A stretch of 64,000 nucleotides of DNA, from positions 62,001-126,000 of the forward strand of contig NZ_JAFBEC010000003.1 of NCBI RefSeq assembly GCF_016908595.1, in the 5' to 3' direction. Made by a program: the position numbers and the translations under genes. This DNA comes from Geomicrobium sediminis. Lineage in GTDB: Bacteria > Bacillota > Bacilli > Bacillales > Marinococcaceae. The notes below the pieces were generated by a model. The model was not told where the DNA came from and searched no databases. It was given only the letters and a program-made list of their open reading frames with translations. The stretch's first letter is position 1. Each line of letters opens with the position of its first letter. Positions 8,724 to 18,272 of the stretch are shown here, in pieces.

Positions 8724-9716
8724 GTGTTGAAAGCAGTAGGGTTTTATAAAGGCTCTCAATTACAGGACGTTTCGGTCGAGAATCCAAAGGCGACGGGGCG
8801 TAATCTCATAGTCAGTGTTCAGGCAGTATCAGTGAATCCGGTCGATACGAAGCAGTTTGAAGTAGGAACTGAAAGTGAAGAGCATCCGAGAGTTCTTGGA
8901 TACGATGCATCTGGAATTGTTGAAGAAGTCGGCGAAGAGGTTACATTGTTTGCGCCTGGCGATCATGTCTATTATGCAGGAGATGTGACGAAAGCTGGGA
9001 CAAACAGTGAATATCATCTTGTTGATGAGCGAATCGTTGGCAAAAAGCCGGAATCATTGTCTTTCGGTGAAGCTGCAGCGATGCCGCTTACGACAATTAC
9101 AGCATATGAAGGGCTGTTTGATCGTCTGGATATATCAAAAACTATTGAGGACAATAAAGGAAAGCAAATACTAATTGTGGGCGGTGCAGGAGGAGTCGGT
9201 TCTATAGCCATCCAACTCGCCAAAACAGCGGGCTTACATGTCGTTGCCACAGCCTCTCGTGCAAAAACGTCAGAATGGGTGAAGCATCTTGGTGCAGATG
9301 TTGTTATTAATCATCAGCAACCCTTGGACGAACAATTAAAGAAACATGATGTAGATTACGTTTTTTGTTGTACACATTTAACGACGCATTGGGAAGCCAT
9401 TTGTGAGGTCGTTGCTCCAGAGGGCAGGATTGTGAGCATTGTATCAGAGGAGAAAGTCGACCTTAATCTGTTAAAGACGAAGAGTGTAACGTTTTGTTAT
9501 GAATTCATGTTCACACGTGCAATGTATGAAACGGAAACGATGATTAAGCAACACCATCTATTAAATGAGGTAAGTGAGCTCATTGATCAAGGTGAAATTC
9601 AACATACGATGACTGAAATTCACTCTCCGCTAAATGCAAAAACAGTCGCTAAAGCACATGAAAAGCTACAATCACAATCGATGATTGGCAAGCTTGTTAT
9701 CGAGATGAAGAATTGA
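8724..9716 (+). CDS. MDR-superfamily NAD(P)H-dependent oxidoreductase
   Basis: Medium-chain dehydrogenase/reductase of 330 residues, quinone-oxidoreductase-like. The N-terminal GroES-like domain (about 1-125) shows VNPVDTKQFE and VLGYDASGIVEEVG; the Rossmann domain shows the dinucleotide motif GGAGGVGSIAIQLAK. The catalytic and structural zinc cysteines of classical alcohol dehydrogenases are absent, so it is probably a zinc-independent enone, quinone or zeta-crystallin-type reductase despite the zinc-binding label usual for this group. It starts with GTG (8724) or the adjacent TTG, after an AAAGG ribosome binding site. The substrate cannot be read from the sequence. Confidence 0.8.
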   Translation: MLKAVGFYKGSQLQDVSVENPKATGRNLIVSVQAVSVNPVDTKQFEVGTESEEHPRVLGYDASGIVEEVGEEVTLFAPGDHVYYAGDVTKAGTNSEYHLVDERIVGKKPESLSFGEAAAMPLTTITAYEGLFDRLDISKTIEDNKGKQILIVGGAGGVGSIAIQLAKTAGLHVVATASRAKTSEWVKHLGADVVINHQQPLDEQLKKHDVDYVFCCTHLTTHWEAICEVVAPEGRIVSIVSEEKVDLNLLKTKSVTFCYEFMFTRAMYETETMIKQHHLLNEVSELIDQGEIQHTMTEIHSPLNAKTVAKAHEKLQSQSMIGKLVIEMKN

Positions 9717-9740
9717 ACAATTTTGTTCAATTCTTCTCTT
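9709..9740 (+). terminator. Hairpin over the stop codon of the MDR gene
   Basis: AGAATTGAACAA (9709-9720) and TTGTTCAATTCT (9723-9734) form a 12-bp AT-rich stem that includes the TGA stop. The tail is only moderately T-rich (TCTCTT), so this is a probable rather than certain terminator. Confidence 0.5.
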
Positions 9741-9928
9741 CACTACTACATAATCTGAATATTTTTCAGGATTGAAATTTAATACTAACGAAGATAAAAT
9801 AGTTGAAGACGTGTGCCAACATATGCTTACACAGAACGTTCACAAGCTTATTTGTAGAATGACGGTTTTTTTATAGAAATCATGGTAAACTAACGAAAGA
9901 TACTTAGTCGATAGGAAAGAGGGGGAAC

Positions 9929-10888
9929 ATGCGGAGTAATGTAAAAGTCAACAAAACGATGGATAAGACTGCACCTGCGTCAGCGACTGCCTCTCTATCC
10001 ATACCACGACAACGTACTTCAAAAGTAATCGCTGAAACCGTAAAGACAGGCATCGTTAAGTCGAACTTAATTGCGATGTTTGCCGGTATGGCGCTAGCGC
10101 TTTATGCAAATCAATTAAATCCACTAATTATGATTCCTGAAATTGTGCTTGCGACAATTGGTTCAGCTTTTGTCATTGGTGCAGCAGGAACATTTAATAA
10201 TTTATATGATCGCGACATTGATCGGGTTATGGAGCGGACGAAGAATCGCCCTACCGTTACAGGGGTAATGTCACTGCGAAACGGATTAATTTTCGGTAGC
10301 GCACTTGCGATCTTAGGACTTATATCATTATTTATTGCATCACCGCTTGCGGGATTATTCGGTTTCTTAGGCTTGTTTTTGTATGTAATTCCATACACGA
10401 TGTGGACAAAGCGTCGTACCATTTATAACACTGAAATTGGAAGCTTATCTGGTGCAGTTCCACCGTTAATTGGGTGGGCAGCAATTTCAAGCGATATGAT
10501 GAGCCCAGGTGTCTTAGGACTCTTTATCGTGATGTTGTTATGGCAGATGCCGCACTTCTATGCGATTGCAATTCGAAAGCATGATGAGTACAAGGCAGCA
10601 TCTGTACCGATGTTACCTGTCGTTAAAGGATTAAGAAGAACATATTTGCAAACGAACTTTTACTTAGTGTTGCTGATTGCAGCGAGTTTCTTGTTCTTGC
10701 CACTAAGTCTAGGAATTGTTCTCGTAGCCCTACTTCTAAGTGGAGCATGGCTCGTACTGAGCATTGTGGGCTATCATAAGATGGATGAGCAGAAATGGGC
10801 ACGTGTGATGTTCATCTATTCGTTAAATCATATGAGTATTTTATTTGCGACAATTATCTTGTATTGCATTGTTGCAACGGTCTTTTAA
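9929..10888 (+). CDS. ctaB: Protohaem IX farnesyltransferase (haem O synthase) CtaB
   Basis: UbiA-family prenyltransferase of 319 residues with about nine membrane helices. The first Asp-rich motif is NNLYDRDIDRVMERTKNRP, with the Asn and Asp residues that bind Mg-farnesyl diphosphate. The second loop carries YTMWTKRRTIYNTEIGSLSGAVPPLIGW and WQMPHFYAIAIRKHDEY. It converts haem B to haem O for cytochrome oxidases. The ATG at 9929 follows a GAGGGGG ribosome binding site; the first 30 residues are polar and not membrane-spanning. It stands alone, without ctaA or cta oxidase genes beside it, so it may be a second copy. A haem detoxification module lies 5 kb away, but no link is shown by sequence. 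Confidence 0.92.
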   Translation: MRSNVKVNKTMDKTAPASATASLSIPRQRTSKVIAETVKTGIVKSNLIAMFAGMALALYANQLNPLIMIPEIVLATIGSAFVIGAAGTFNNLYDRDIDRVMERTKNRPTVTGVMSLRNGLIFGSALAILGLISLFIASPLAGLFGFLGLFLYVIPYTMWTKRRTIYNTEIGSLSGAVPPLIGWAAISSDMMSPGVLGLFIVMLLWQMPHFYAIAIRKHDEYKAASVPMLPVVKGLRRTYLQTNFYLVLLIAASFLFLPLSLGIVLVALLLSGAWLVLSIVGYHKMDEQKWARVMFIYSLNHMSILFATIILYCIVATVF

Positions 10889-10895
10889 ACGTTCA

Positions 10896-10930
10896 AAAAA
10901 AGATGAATGGTGAACACCATTCATCTTTTT
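10896..10930. terminator. Bidirectional terminator between ctaB and a GNAT gene
   Basis: AAAAGATGAATGGT and ACCATTCATCTTTTT form a perfect stem around GAAC, with A-run on one side and T-run on the other, between convergent genes. Confidence 0.88.
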
Positions 10931-10935
10931 GGCAT

Positions 10936-11382
10936 CTAATGGCGAACCAAACATTGCAACCACACTCCTGGTTCTGCTTCAGAAATGTAGTCGTGAACAA
11001 AGCCAAATCGGCGATACAGATCAATGGCAGGTGTGTTGAGGCTACCGGTTTGAACGTGAATCGGTCCTGATTTACTTGTCGTTAAGATGTGATCAACGAG
11101 CCGGCTTGCGACACCTTTTCGAAAGTGTGTCGGTACAACACAGAGCCGAGTGATTTGATAATGCTGTTCCCGTTTTTCATAAGCGATAAACCCGAGTAAG
11201 TGGTGATCATAACAACCAATAAACGTTTCTTGGCTCAGCCTAATCGTATCTATGTTATCGTTCAGATAAGGAATTCCATCAAAACCGATAATTTTGGATT
11301 CTTCTTTATACGCAGGGCATTGGACGGAAAGGATGTCTTTTGCAGTTGACGTATTCGTATGGTCCAAGCGACAAAGTTGCAT
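10936..11382 (-). CDS. GNAT family N-acetyltransferase
   Basis: Acetyltransferase of 148 residues. The acetyl-CoA site is visible as ITRLCVVPTHFRKGVASRLVDHIL (strand beta-4, then the RKGVAS pyrophosphate loop at about 90-96), and DLYRRFGF near residue 125 is the usual GNAT motif B. The ATG at 11382 has a GGGAGG ribosome binding site 6 nt upstream. The substrate is unknown and there is no operon partner. Confidence 0.8.
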   Translation of the reverse strand: MQLCRLDHTNTSTAKDILSVQCPAYKEESKIIGFDGIPYLNDNIDTIRLSQETFIGCYDHHLLGFIAYEKREQHYQITRLCVVPTHFRKGVASRLVDHILTTSKSGPIHVQTGSLNTPAIDLYRRFGFVHDYISEAEPGVWLQCLVRH

Positions 11383-11605
11383 GCATGGCCTCCCTATATT
11401 GACTCAACTTTAATCATCTTAAAGAGTATTCTAGCATATTTGACTAATGATTATTGCCGGAATCATCAATTAATTCATCTACATCTTATGAATAATACAT
11501 GTGGATTGCGCACGTCCTAAAGAGTTGGTGAGAAATAACAAAATGCTTACGGACAGTTTAATGATATGATAATAGATATGTACTAGACACGAGGAGGAAT
11601 TTCGT

Positions 11606-12562
11606 TTGACTCAACCAAACTTGCAAATACAACAAGTGATTGAAGCAGTAGAACAAGTCGTCATCGGGAAGCGGGAAACGATAAAGCTTGCTGTGATTGC
11701 GCTCTTGGCGAAAGGGCATGTATTGATTGAGGACGTACCAGGGGTAGGAAAAACGATGCTCGTGCGTGCGATTTCTAAAGTAACAAATGCTGAGTTTCGT
11801 CGAATTCAGTTCACACCGGATTTATTACCATCAGATGTTACGGGTGTTTCAATATACAATCAAGACCAACAAACCTTTGAATTTCGTGCTGGTCCAATCA
11901 TGGGCAACATTGTGTTAGCAGACGAGATTAATCGATCGTCACCGAAAACACAATCTGCTCTTTTAGAAGCATTAGAAGAAGGAAAAGTGACGATTGACGG
12001 AGAGACGCACCAACTTCAAGATCCGTTTTTTGTGATGGCAACGCAAAACCCAATTGAACATGGGGGAACGTATCCTTTGCCTGAGGCGCAGCTGGACCGG
12101 TTTCTTTTTAGGATTAAGATGGGCTATCCAACAGAAGCAGATGAGTTGGAGTTGCTTTCAATGATTGAACACGGTCATCCAATTGATCAAGTCCAACCTG
12201 TTATTCACGTGGACGATCTCGTCCTCATGCAAAAAGAAGTGCCAGCGGTATATGTAGACGGAGCCGTTAAACAGTACATCGTCTCGCTCGTTCGAGAAAC
12301 TCGTCAGCTTGAAGGCGTAGAGCTTGGCGTTAGTCCACGAGGTGCTATCGCTCTCATGCGTGCGAGTCAGGCACTTGCTTATGTTGAAGGACGAAGCTAC
12401 GTGTTGCCAGATGATGTGAAGTATCTTGCACCTCATGTACTTGGTCATCGTCTTGTTATAGATACCGATTTACTTTCTACGCAATCAGAAGATGCAGAGA
12501 AGATCGACCGAGTATTGCGTAAAGTGAGTGTGCCTACTGCATCGAAGGATTTTGTACGATGA
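11606..12562 (+). CDS. yeaC: MoxR-family AAA+ ATPase (YeaC-like)
   Basis: MoxR ATPase of 318 residues: Walker A EDVPGVGKT (42-50), Walker B IVLADEINR with sensor region ALLEALEEGKVTIDG, and ATQNPIEHGGTYPLPEAQLDRF, the family hallmark. It starts with TTG 11606 behind a near-perfect GAGGAGG. It is the first gene of a three-gene unit with a DUF58 protein and a transglutaminase-like membrane protein, each overlapping the next by 1-4 nt. That trio directly upstream of guaA is the B. subtilis yeaC-yeaD-yebA order. MoxR proteins are thought to act as chaperones that activate partner proteins; the client here is unknown. Confidence 0.85.
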   Translation: MTQPNLQIQQVIEAVEQVVIGKRETIKLAVIALLAKGHVLIEDVPGVGKTMLVRAISKVTNAEFRRIQFTPDLLPSDVTGVSIYNQDQQTFEFRAGPIMGNIVLADEINRSSPKTQSALLEALEEGKVTIDGETHQLQDPFFVMATQNPIEHGGTYPLPEAQLDRFLFRIKMGYPTEADELELLSMIEHGHPIDQVQPVIHVDDLVLMQKEVPAVYVDGAVKQYIVSLVRETRQLEGVELGVSPRGAIALMRASQALAYVEGRSYVLPDDVKYLAPHVLGHRLVIDTDLLSTQSEDAEKIDRVLRKVSVPTASKDFVR

Positions 12563-13746
12563 AACGAAAAGTCGGCTCACTGATAAAGCAGTTGGTGAGA
12601 ACGCTACTTCTGTTATCAATGATCGTCATCTTGTACAGTTATGCGATGTTTCAAGGAGGATTTATTAGTTGGTTCCTCTTTTATAGTGTAACAACGGTTG
12701 TTGTGTTAGGTTTTGTGACTGCGCTTTTTCCACTACGCTTCATATCTGTAGATCGGTCTATTCAAAAGCCGTATCTTGAGAATGGCGATCATGCAACGGT
12801 AAAAGTTACGATCACAAAAAACGTACCGATTCCGCTTTGTTACCTTGGAGTGTACGATGCACCTCCCAACTCCATTCGCGTTGAAAGTCATCCAGGTTCG
12901 TTTTTCTTTATGCTTTTTAAAAAGGAACAAACGTATAGTTATGTGATTCGTGGTGACAGGCGGGGTATACACACCTTTACAGAAATGGAGCTCGAGACTG
13001 GTGACATGATTGGTCTTATTAAACGAAGGCGGATCGTTCGGGTAGACAACGATATTCGCGTTTATCCAAAGCGAGCAAACTTGCCAATCGCATTCTCAAG
13101 TCTTCGTAAAGCCATTAAATTGCAAAACGAAGGCAATTCGAGTCGTCGTATGACGTTTAATGAAACGCTAGATTTCTCGCACCTACGAGAATATGCACCA
13201 GGCGATCGCTTATCAACCATTGATTGGAAGGTAACCGCAAGACGGGGAGAACTCGCGACTAAAGAATTTGATACTGAAGACCCGAAAGGGTTTACTGTAT
13301 TGCTCGATTGCCGCGCGGAGACTGATGAGCAGTTTGAGACAGCTGTTGAATGGGCTGCAGGGCTTGTACACCATTCATTTACTGAGAAAGATATTATGAA
13401 CTTTGCTGCAATCTCATCGACACCACTTGCACTTAACAAGACGTATGAACAAAAACAACTGCGACAAGTGATGAACGTGTTAACGAGTGTCGAGAGAGAC
13501 GACTTAGATGAGAAAGTACAGCTGCATCGTTCGTTTTCTTTGTTACGTACGATCGTTTACGTTATGCCAACAGTGACTGAGAAAACGACTGCAAAACTAA
13601 AACAGTTGGCTGCAAGAGGGTACAAGCTCATCGTTCTTTACGGAGATGACGGGAATAAGGTAGATCGTGTACTCAGACAAGTGGACGTGCATCTACTTGC
13701 GATGCCAATTACTAAGAAGGACAAACGTAGGAGGCGAGCTTCATAA
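12559..13746 (+). CDS. yeaD: DUF58 domain protein (YeaD-like)
   Basis: Protein of 395 residues with two N-terminal membrane helices (about 12-55), then a soluble part carrying the DUF58 signature (HLREYAPGDRLSTIDWKVTARRGELATKEF, around 205-235), followed by a von Willebrand A-like fold (FTVLLDCRAETDEQFE). It overlaps yeaC by 4 nt and touches yebA (TAATG). DUF58 proteins regularly pair with MoxR ATPases and transglutaminase-like proteins; the biochemical role is not established. Confidence 0.82.
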   Translation: MKRKVGSLIKQLVRTLLLLSMIVILYSYAMFQGGFISWFLFYSVTTVVVLGFVTALFPLRFISVDRSIQKPYLENGDHATVKVTITKNVPIPLCYLGVYDAPPNSIRVESHPGSFFFMLFKKEQTYSYVIRGDRRGIHTFTEMELETGDMIGLIKRRRIVRVDNDIRVYPKRANLPIAFSSLRKAIKLQNEGNSSRRMTFNETLDFSHLREYAPGDRLSTIDWKVTARRGELATKEFDTEDPKGFTVLLDCRAETDEQFETAVEWAAGLVHHSFTEKDIMNFAAISSTPLALNKTYEQKQLRQVMNVLTSVERDDLDEKVQLHRSFSLLRTIVYVMPTVTEKTTAKLKQLAARGYKLIVLYGDDGNKVDRVLRQVDVHLLAMPITKKDKRRRRAS

Positions 13747-15917
13747 TGAGTAGAGATACTTCATTGTTCCGCCACCCCCATTTAGCTGTTTTATATGTAT
13801 TAGGGTTTTTATTACTGGCTGAGTGGTTATTTCCACTTCCGCAGTTTACAGATACAGGTTACGTGCTTGTATTTCTCATGTTGGCAGGTTTCTTCTTTAT
13901 TCTAAGTGCAATCCCGATGTCTACGTGGTTGCGTTTGCCACTTGTTGTACTCGCAATTTTAGTGAGCTTAGACGTCATTTTCTTTACTGAGACCTTTATG
14001 TCAGTGGCTTGGTGGCAGACGTTTATGAGTGAAGCGGTCTCTCAAGGTAATTTGCTTCTAACAGGTGAATGGCAAACGCTATCGCCAATGTTTCGGACGC
14101 TACTGTTTATGATTATGCTCATGCTTATGAGTTTCTTGATTTACTATTGGGTGATTTATGTAAAGAGAATCTTATTCTTTTTCGCTTGTTCGGTCATTTA
14201 CGTAGCAATCTTAGACACATTCACGATGTATGAAGGTTCATGGGCGATGATTCGACTCGTTGTAATCGGTTTTGTACTGCTGGCTTATCTGAAGTTGTCA
14301 CGGTTAAGCACGGTTTACGCGAACATATCATGGCGTGATTGGACGCGTTGGTCGATTGGAACGACACTTGTCATCTTTGTAGCAGGTAGTGTTGCCTTCT
14401 TCGGACCGAAATTCTCACCACAATGGCCAAACCCTGTTCCTTATATACAGGCAGCAGGTGGATTTGGAGAAGGATACTCAACTGAAAATCGCAGAATTGG
14501 ATACGGTGAGCATGATGACAGACTCGGTGGAGGTTTTGAATTAGACGAATCACCGGTCATGTATGCTGAAGTGGAAGACCCTGGTTATTGGAGAGGCGAG
14601 GCCAAGCACATTTATACAGGTCATGGCTGGGAGTCAGAACAGCACGGAGAAGCTGTTGAAGAACAAGGCGAGCTTAACCTGTACGAAGAACAAACAGACG
14701 TAGAAGAGAACGAAGCGACACTTCGATATACGCCGTATTTCCAAACACGGGAGCTTATTTTTGCACAAGGTGAATTTTTTGAGGCTACGTCTGCAGAGCA
14801 ACCGCTAAATTATTATGTGGATGCAATTAGTGGACGTATTGAAATGGGATCAGGCTACGATGAAGAAGTCGGGATGAACCTGTCTTATCGAGAAGCTGAG
14901 TTCTCAATTGAACGAATGCAAGAGGTGCCTTTCCAAGAAGGTGATGCAGGTGATCCTGAAGGAATTGAATTAAGGTATCTACAAACACCAGAAGAGTTGC
15001 CAGAACGTGTCACTGAATTGGCTGCAGAGATTACTAGTGAAGAAACGGATCGTTATCGTGCAGTTCGAGCAGTAGAAGATCATTTACGTAACGAATACGA
15101 GTATGAAACTGAAGATGTCCCGATTCCTGAAGAGGGACAAGATTATGTGGATCAGTTTTTATTTGAGAGTCAATATGGGTATTGCGATAACTTCTCTACG
15201 GCAATGGTCGTGATGCTCCGAAGCCAAGATATTCCGGCTCGTTGGGTGAAAGGATTTACACCTGGTGAAGAAGTAGAAGACGGTACGTATCAAATCACAA
15301 ACGCAAACGCTCATTCATGGGTTGAGGTGTATTTTCCTGAAGTCGGCTGGGTGCCATTTGAGCCTACCCCAGGATTTAACAATGAAGCGAACCATGCTTA
15401 TACAGACTTAGATCTTTCAGACTCACCTGATTTAGATGATCGTGATGTTCCAGACCCTTTAGAGGATGAACAGCTCGATGAAGGTGATACTAATGAAGAA
15501 GAAGAAAGTGCAGCAGTGGGTAGTTCAAATGCTGATGGAGGGCTATCGCCTGTATTAATCGGATTGATCAGTGTGATGCTTTTAGGTGGGATCATCGTTT
15601 TCTTCTTGCGAGAGCGTATTATCATTAACTGGATGAAGCGTAAACACCAAGACATACAAAGCACTGAGCAGTTCCAACGAGCGTATTTATCACTCCTGTG
15701 GTTACTCAGATTTACTGGATTTAAGCGTAATAAGTACGAGACATTATCAGAATATGCGAATCGGATCGATCAACGGTTGGATAATGAGAATTTCACGCGA
15801 CTAACCCGTCAGTATGAAGATTTGTATTATGGAAAAGAGCGTTCGTCCATTACAGATGGAACGAACGAGCAATATCACCAACTGTTGCGGGATGTTCACA
15901 GTCGGATCGCGAGATAA
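13746..15917 (+). CDS. yebA: Transglutaminase-like membrane protein (YebA/TgpA type)
   Basis: Protein of 723 residues. Five to six membrane helices occupy about 1-220. A large outside domain contains a transglutaminase-like core: Cys480 in YGYCDNFSTAMVVMLR and His523 in ANAHSWVEVYFPEVGWVPF. The usual third residue, Asp in a DPT motif, is Glu here (FEPTPGF). An acidic linker (about 550-595) leads to one more helix (SPVLIGLISVMLLGGIIVFF) and a C-terminal DUF4129-like tail. It is the last gene of the MoxR-DUF58-transglutaminase trio. Possible roles are envelope protein processing or crosslinking; the substrate is unknown. Confidence 0.83.
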   Translation: MSRDTSLFRHPHLAVLYVLGFLLLAEWLFPLPQFTDTGYVLVFLMLAGFFFILSAIPMSTWLRLPLVVLAILVSLDVIFFTETFMSVAWWQTFMSEAVSQGNLLLTGEWQTLSPMFRTLLFMIMLMLMSFLIYYWVIYVKRILFFFACSVIYVAILDTFTMYEGSWAMIRLVVIGFVLLAYLKLSRLSTVYANISWRDWTRWSIGTTLVIFVAGSVAFFGPKFSPQWPNPVPYIQAAGGFGEGYSTENRRIGYGEHDDRLGGGFELDESPVMYAEVEDPGYWRGEAKHIYTGHGWESEQHGEAVEEQGELNLYEEQTDVEENEATLRYTPYFQTRELIFAQGEFFEATSAEQPLNYYVDAISGRIEMGSGYDEEVGMNLSYREAEFSIERMQEVPFQEGDAGDPEGIELRYLQTPEELPERVTELAAEITSEETDRYRAVRAVEDHLRNEYEYETEDVPIPEEGQDYVDQFLFESQYGYCDNFSTAMVVMLRSQDIPARWVKGFTPGEEVEDGTYQITNANAHSWVEVYFPEVGWVPFEPTPGFNNEANHAYTDLDLSDSPDLDDRDVPDPLEDEQLDEGDTNEEEESAAVGSSNADGGLSPVLIGLISVMLLGGIIVFFLRERIIINWMKRKHQDIQSTEQFQRAYLSLLWLLRFTGFKRNKYETLSEYANRIDQRLDNENFTRLTRQYEDLYYGKERSSITDGTNEQYHQLLRDVHSRIAR

Positions 15918-15938
15918 CATTGACCACTACCAAGGTTA

Positions 15939-15967
15939 TTGATAAAATTATGTTCGTATTTTATAAG
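15939..15967 (+). promoter_or_regulatory. Probable guaA promoter with an internal PurBox-like half site
   Basis: TTGATA (15939-15944), 17-nt spacer, TATAAG (15962-15967). Within the spacer lies ATGTTCGTATTTT (15950-15962), the same as one arm of the pbuG PurR-like operator. No matching second arm is visible at the 24-nt spacing used by purE and pbuG, so PurR control of guaA is only possible. Confidence 0.5.
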
Positions 15968-16025
15968 CGAAACGTCTATCTTTTAGACACGAGACAATGT
16001 CTTGATCATAAACTCACGAGGTGCA

Positions 16026-17573
16026 ATGATGAATAAGGAAATAAACGAAACGATTGCAGTGCTCGATTTCGGTGGGCAATACAATCAATTGATTACGCGA
16101 CGTATTCGCGATTTAGGTGTATACAGTGAACTGTATCCTAATACAGTTACAGCGGAAGAGTTAAAGCAACTCGACTTAAAAGGGATCATCTTCTCAGGTG
16201 GACCAAACAGCGCGTACGTGGAAGGCGCTCCAAGTTGTGACCCTGAGATTTATGAATTAGGAGTTCCAATTCTTGGAATTTGTTACGGAATGCAGTTAAT
16301 GACGCATGATTTTGGCGGGAAGGTTGAAGCTGCTAACCACCGTGAATACGGAAAAGCGACAATGACTGTACAAAATCGTGACGTAAAGATTCATAAAGGA
16401 TTACCAGAAGAGCAACTCGTTTGGATGAGTCACGGTGACAAAATCGTTGCACCGCCAGAAGGCTTTACCGTTGATGCAACGAGCCCATCTTGCCCGGTAG
16501 CTGCAATGAGTAACGTTGAAAAGAACCTTTACGGTGTACAATATCACCCAGAAGTTCGTCACACAGAACACGGCAATGCATTACTCAAAAACTTCGTCTA
16601 TGAAGTATGTAACGCAAGTGGCGAGTGGTCGATGGAGAACTTCATCGATATGGAAGTTGAGAAAATCAAAAAAGCAGTAGGCGACAAGAAAGTTCTTTGT
16701 GCACTAAGTGGCGGGGTTGATTCTTCCGTTACTGCGATGCTCGTTCACCGTGCCATTGGTGATCAACTAACGTGTATGTTTATTGATCACGGTCTTCTTC
16801 GTAAGAACGAAGGCGATATGGTTATGGAAATGTTCGAAGGGAAATTCGATATTAAAGTTGTACGCATTGACGCAGCAGATCGCTTCCTCGGGAAATTAAG
16901 TGGTGTCAGTGATCCTGAACAAAAGCGTAAAATTATCGGGAATGAGTTTATTTACCTGTTTGAAGAAGAAGCGGACAAGCTAGAGAACATGGACTTCTTA
17001 GCACAAGGTACGCTTTACACAGACGTGATTGAAAGTGGTACGGCAACTGCAGAAACGATTAAATCACACCACAATGTTGGTGGCCTTCCAGAAGAGATGC
17101 GCCTCGACTTGATTGAACCATTAAACACTCTTTTCAAAGATGAAGTTCGCGCGCTTGGTAAAGAACTCGGCTTACCTGAGAACTTCGTTTGGCGTCAGCC
17201 ATTCCCAGGACCAGGTCTTGGAATTCGTGTACTTGGAGAAATTACAGAAGAAAAGCTCGAGATTGTACGTGAATCAGATGCAGTTCTTCATGAAGTTTTA
17301 AAAGCACACGGTTTAGATAAAGAGATTTGGCAATTCTTCACAGCACTTCCGGACATGAGAAGTGTAGGCGTTATGGGTGACTCTAGAACGTACGATTACA
17401 CAGTAGGCGTTCGTGCAGTAACGTCCATTGATGGAATGACTTCAGACTGGGCAAGAATCCCGCACCATGTTCTTGAAGAAATTTCAGTTAGAATTGTGAA
17501 CGAAGTACCAAATGTTAATCGCGTTGTTTATGATATTACGAGTAAGCCACCTGCGACGATTGAGTGGGAATAA
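16026..17573 (+). CDS. guaA: GMP synthase (glutamine-hydrolysing)
   Basis: Enzyme of about 515 residues that aminates XMP to GMP. The class-I glutamine amidotransferase domain has [12 protein letters not shown], the catalytic Cys in GICYGMQL and the His-Glu pair in [10 protein letters not shown]. The ATP-pyrophosphatase domain has the P-loop LSGGVDSS, and the C-terminal dimerisation domain ends [11 protein letters not shown], as expected. The frame is open from 16002, but the ribosome binding site GAGGTG (16018-16023) points to ATG 16026 or 16029, matching the usual short N-terminus. It is followed by a strong terminator. Confidence 0.95.
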   Translation: MMNKEINETIAVLDFGGQYNQLITRRIRDLGVYSELYPNTVTAEELKQLDLKGIIFSGGPNSAYVEGAPSCDPEIYELGVPILGICYGMQLMTHDFGGKVEAANHREYGKATMTVQNRDVKIHKGLPEEQLVWMSHGDKIVAPPEGFTVDATSPSCPVAAMSNVEKNLYGVQYHPEVRHTEHGNALLKNFVYEVCNASGEWSMENFIDMEVEKIKKAVGDKKVLCALSGGVDSSVTAMLVHRAIGDQLTCMFIDHGLLRKNEGDMVMEMFEGKFDIKVVRIDAADRFLGKLSGVSDPEQKRKIIGNEFIYLFEEEADKLENMDFLAQGTLYTDVIESGTATAETIKSHHNVGGLPEEMRLDLIEPLNTLFKDEVRALGKELGLPENFVWRQPFPGPGLGIRVLGEITEEKLEIVRESDAVLHEVLKAHGLDKEIWQFFTALPDMRSVGVMGDSRTYDYTVGVRAVTSIDGMTSDWARIPHHVLEEISVRIVNEVPNVNRVVYDITSKPPATIEWE

Positions 17574-17582
17574 CGTATAATG

Positions 17583-17615
17583 GAGATGCCTAAAAATTTT
17601 AGGCATCTCTTTTTT
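17583..17615 (+). terminator. guaA terminator
   Basis: GAGATGCCTAAAA (17583-17595) pairs with TTTTAGGCATCTC (17597-17609), followed by six T. It rules out an upstream start at 17580 for the next gene. Confidence 0.92.
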
Positions 17616-17633
17616 GATGAGGGGGGAAGGTAC

Positions 17634-18227
17634 ATGTATACGGTTAAGCGGCTCGATCAACTCGATGAGTCTTATAAACAACAAGCAGCGAGCGTGTTGA
17701 TTCAATCGTTTAAAGAAGATTTTGCAATCTTTAATAAAGATGAGCGTTCTCTTTCAATAGATATTGCCGATAGTTTTAGAAGCGAGCACGTTTACGTTGC
17801 GATGAGTGACGAAGAAGTAATAGGGCTCGCGGCCTTCTCAACGAAGCATCGTTATTCGCAAGTGAGTACACTAATACGATCGGTTCGAGCTTTCGGTTTC
17901 TTGAAAGGATATTTGTTTGCGAAAGCGATTAAAACAAAGCCAGTGCCGATCGAAAGCGATCAATGTTACATTGAAGACGTCGCAACCTCCCCGAGTCATC
18001 GTAAAAAGGGCGTTGCTCATGCGGTTATTACTCACCTCATGCAACATGAACCTTACTCTGAGTTTATTTTAGAAGTATATCAAATAAACAAAGGTGCAAT
18101 TTCTGTATACGAATCATTAGGGTTTGAGACGTACAGTATGGGCAAAGAGAAGCTATGGTTTATTAATTTAAGTGAAAATCAACGCAAACAATACATGAAA
18201 CGAAGCGTTCGAGCAAATTCTTTGTAA
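17634..18227 (+). CDS. GNAT family N-acetyltransferase
   Basis: Protein of 197 residues. The acetyl-CoA motif is CYIEDVATSPSHRKKGVAHAVITHLM (about 107-132) and the C-terminal motif is INKGAISVYESLGFETYS. The start at 17634 follows GGGGGGAAGG; the open frame upstream runs back into the guaA terminator and is not used. The target is unknown. Nothing overlaps it, and the next gene starts 45 nt downstream, so the two could share a message. Confidence 0.78.
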   Translation: MYTVKRLDQLDESYKQQAASVLIQSFKEDFAIFNKDERSLSIDIADSFRSEHVYVAMSDEEVIGLAAFSTKHRYSQVSTLIRSVRAFGFLKGYLFAKAIKTKPVPIESDQCYIEDVATSPSHRKKGVAHAVITHLMQHEPYSEFILEVYQINKGAISVYESLGFETYSMGKEKLWFINLSENQRKQYMKRSVRANSL

Positions 18228-18272
18228 GAAGGCAACAAATCAATTATCGTAAATGATTAAGGGGGATTTAAC

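Noticed and set aside
17580-17633. Upstream extension of the GNAT gene
   Set aside because: The extension is the guaA terminator hairpin; a strong ribosome binding site precedes ATG 17634.
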